Of a stretch of DNA of 64,000 bases, positions 63,869 to 64,000 are shown in pieces; the first letter of the stretch is position 1; each line of letters opens with the position of its first letter. The notes below the pieces were generated by a model. That model saw only the letters and a program-made list of their open reading frames with translations. It was not told the origin of the DNA and did no database searches. The stretch is taken from contig JADIZV010000002.1 in the NCBI GenBank assembly GCA_016704565.1, positions 248,001 through 312,000 on the forward strand, in the 5' to 3' direction. Position numbers and translations under genes: made by a program. Origin of the DNA: Candidatus Phosphoribacter baldrii (GTDB taxonomy: Bacteria; Actinomycetota; Actinomycetes; Actinomycetales; Dermatophilaceae).

Positions 63869-64000
63869 GTGACCCACCGCCTGCCCCGTCTCATCGCGCC
63901 TCTGGCCGCGTTGGCGCTCGCCCTCACCGCCTGCACTGCCGGATCGAGCACCACTCCCACGCCCGCCACCGGTTCCGGCGGCTCCACCGGCGGGGCCTCG
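63869..64000 (+). CDS. lipoprotein, 5' part only
   Basis: 44 codons to the window end. Signal peptide MTHRLPRLIAPLAALALALTAC with lipobox LTAC (Cys 22), then a Ser/Thr/Gly/Pro linker. AGGGAG lies 6 nt before the GTG. A 7-bp inverted repeat (CCTGTGG/CCACAGG, 63823-63839) is in its upstream region. The mature domain is outside the window. Confidence 0.75.
   Translation, partial: MTHRLPRLIAPLAALALALTACTAGSSTTPTPATGSGGSTGGAS

Noticed and set aside
62071..63987. Longer amidase start reading through the hairpin and repeats to 63987
   Set aside because: GGAGGGAGGA precedes ATG 63471 and the protein matches the family from there; the extension is low complexity encoded by repeats.

Overview
The window is chromosomal DNA of a high-GC actinobacterium. 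Third codon positions are almost all G or C, GTG starts are common, and many genes overlap by ATGA or GTGA. Several promoters place a TANNNT box 6-8 nt before the start codon, which suggests leaderless transcripts. The block etfB-etfA ... iscS-mnmA-metE-like-ligA ... gatC-gatA-gatB is the gene order known from Actinomycetota, including mycobacteria. A placement in Micrococcales, near Intrasporangiaceae/Dermatophilaceae, is my inference only.

Layout. 0-8.8 kb: acyl-CoA mutase large subunit, lipoprotein, thioredoxin/TPR protein, CtpE-like Ca2+ ATPase, ECF sigma factor with a membrane partner. 8.9-12.5 kb: dCMP deaminase and phosphoglucomutase, separated by a cassette with an AbiEi/Vsr-like gene. 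12.5-27.3 kb: alpha-glucan metabolism. The minus-strand operon glgE-treS-mak/glgB fusion-pgm converts trehalose and glucose phosphates to branched alpha-glucan. Divergent glgP and downstream glgX degrade or trim it. 27.3-33.8 kb: a YbjN / enoyl-CoA hydratase / NIF3-like operon, then an Hsp90-like ATPase coupled to a giant TPR protein. 34-49.7 kb: electron-transfer flavoprotein, a frameshifted IS30 element, GNAT, HAD phosphatase, iscS, mnmA, metE-like, L,D-transpeptidase, ligA and gatCAB. 50-60.5 kb: DUF937, 2-hydroxyacid dehydrogenase, SixA-like, Nudix, DUF2342, SDR, MoaE, YlbL-type PDZ-Lon protease, UPF0182. 60.6-64 kb: initiator tRNA, lipoprotein, cold-shock protein, amidase, and a lipoprotein cut by the window end.

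The most unusual content is repeat DNA. (1) The 7-mer GTATGCC/GGCATAC occurs about 100 times, roughly 15-fold above a base-composition expectation. It lies on both strands, inside genes (where it forces rare ATA and TAT codons) and in intergenic inverted pairs, much like the DNA uptake sequences of Neisseria and Pasteurellaceae. (2) Four loci carry arrays of a core related to GTGTGAGGAATTC at a strict 50-52 bp period. (3) A second family is built on 28-bp palindromes centred on CCATGG. Each of the two AbiEi/Vsr-like nuclease genes is bracketed by one of these families and has TGTGGATAAC upstream. One of them sits in a cassette flanked by a perfect 25-bp direct repeat that spans the former pgm/deaminase junction and leaves both genes intact. 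I read this as a candidate undescribed mobile or repeat-propagating system. (4) 22-bp iterons occupy the glgE/glgP divergent promoter region.
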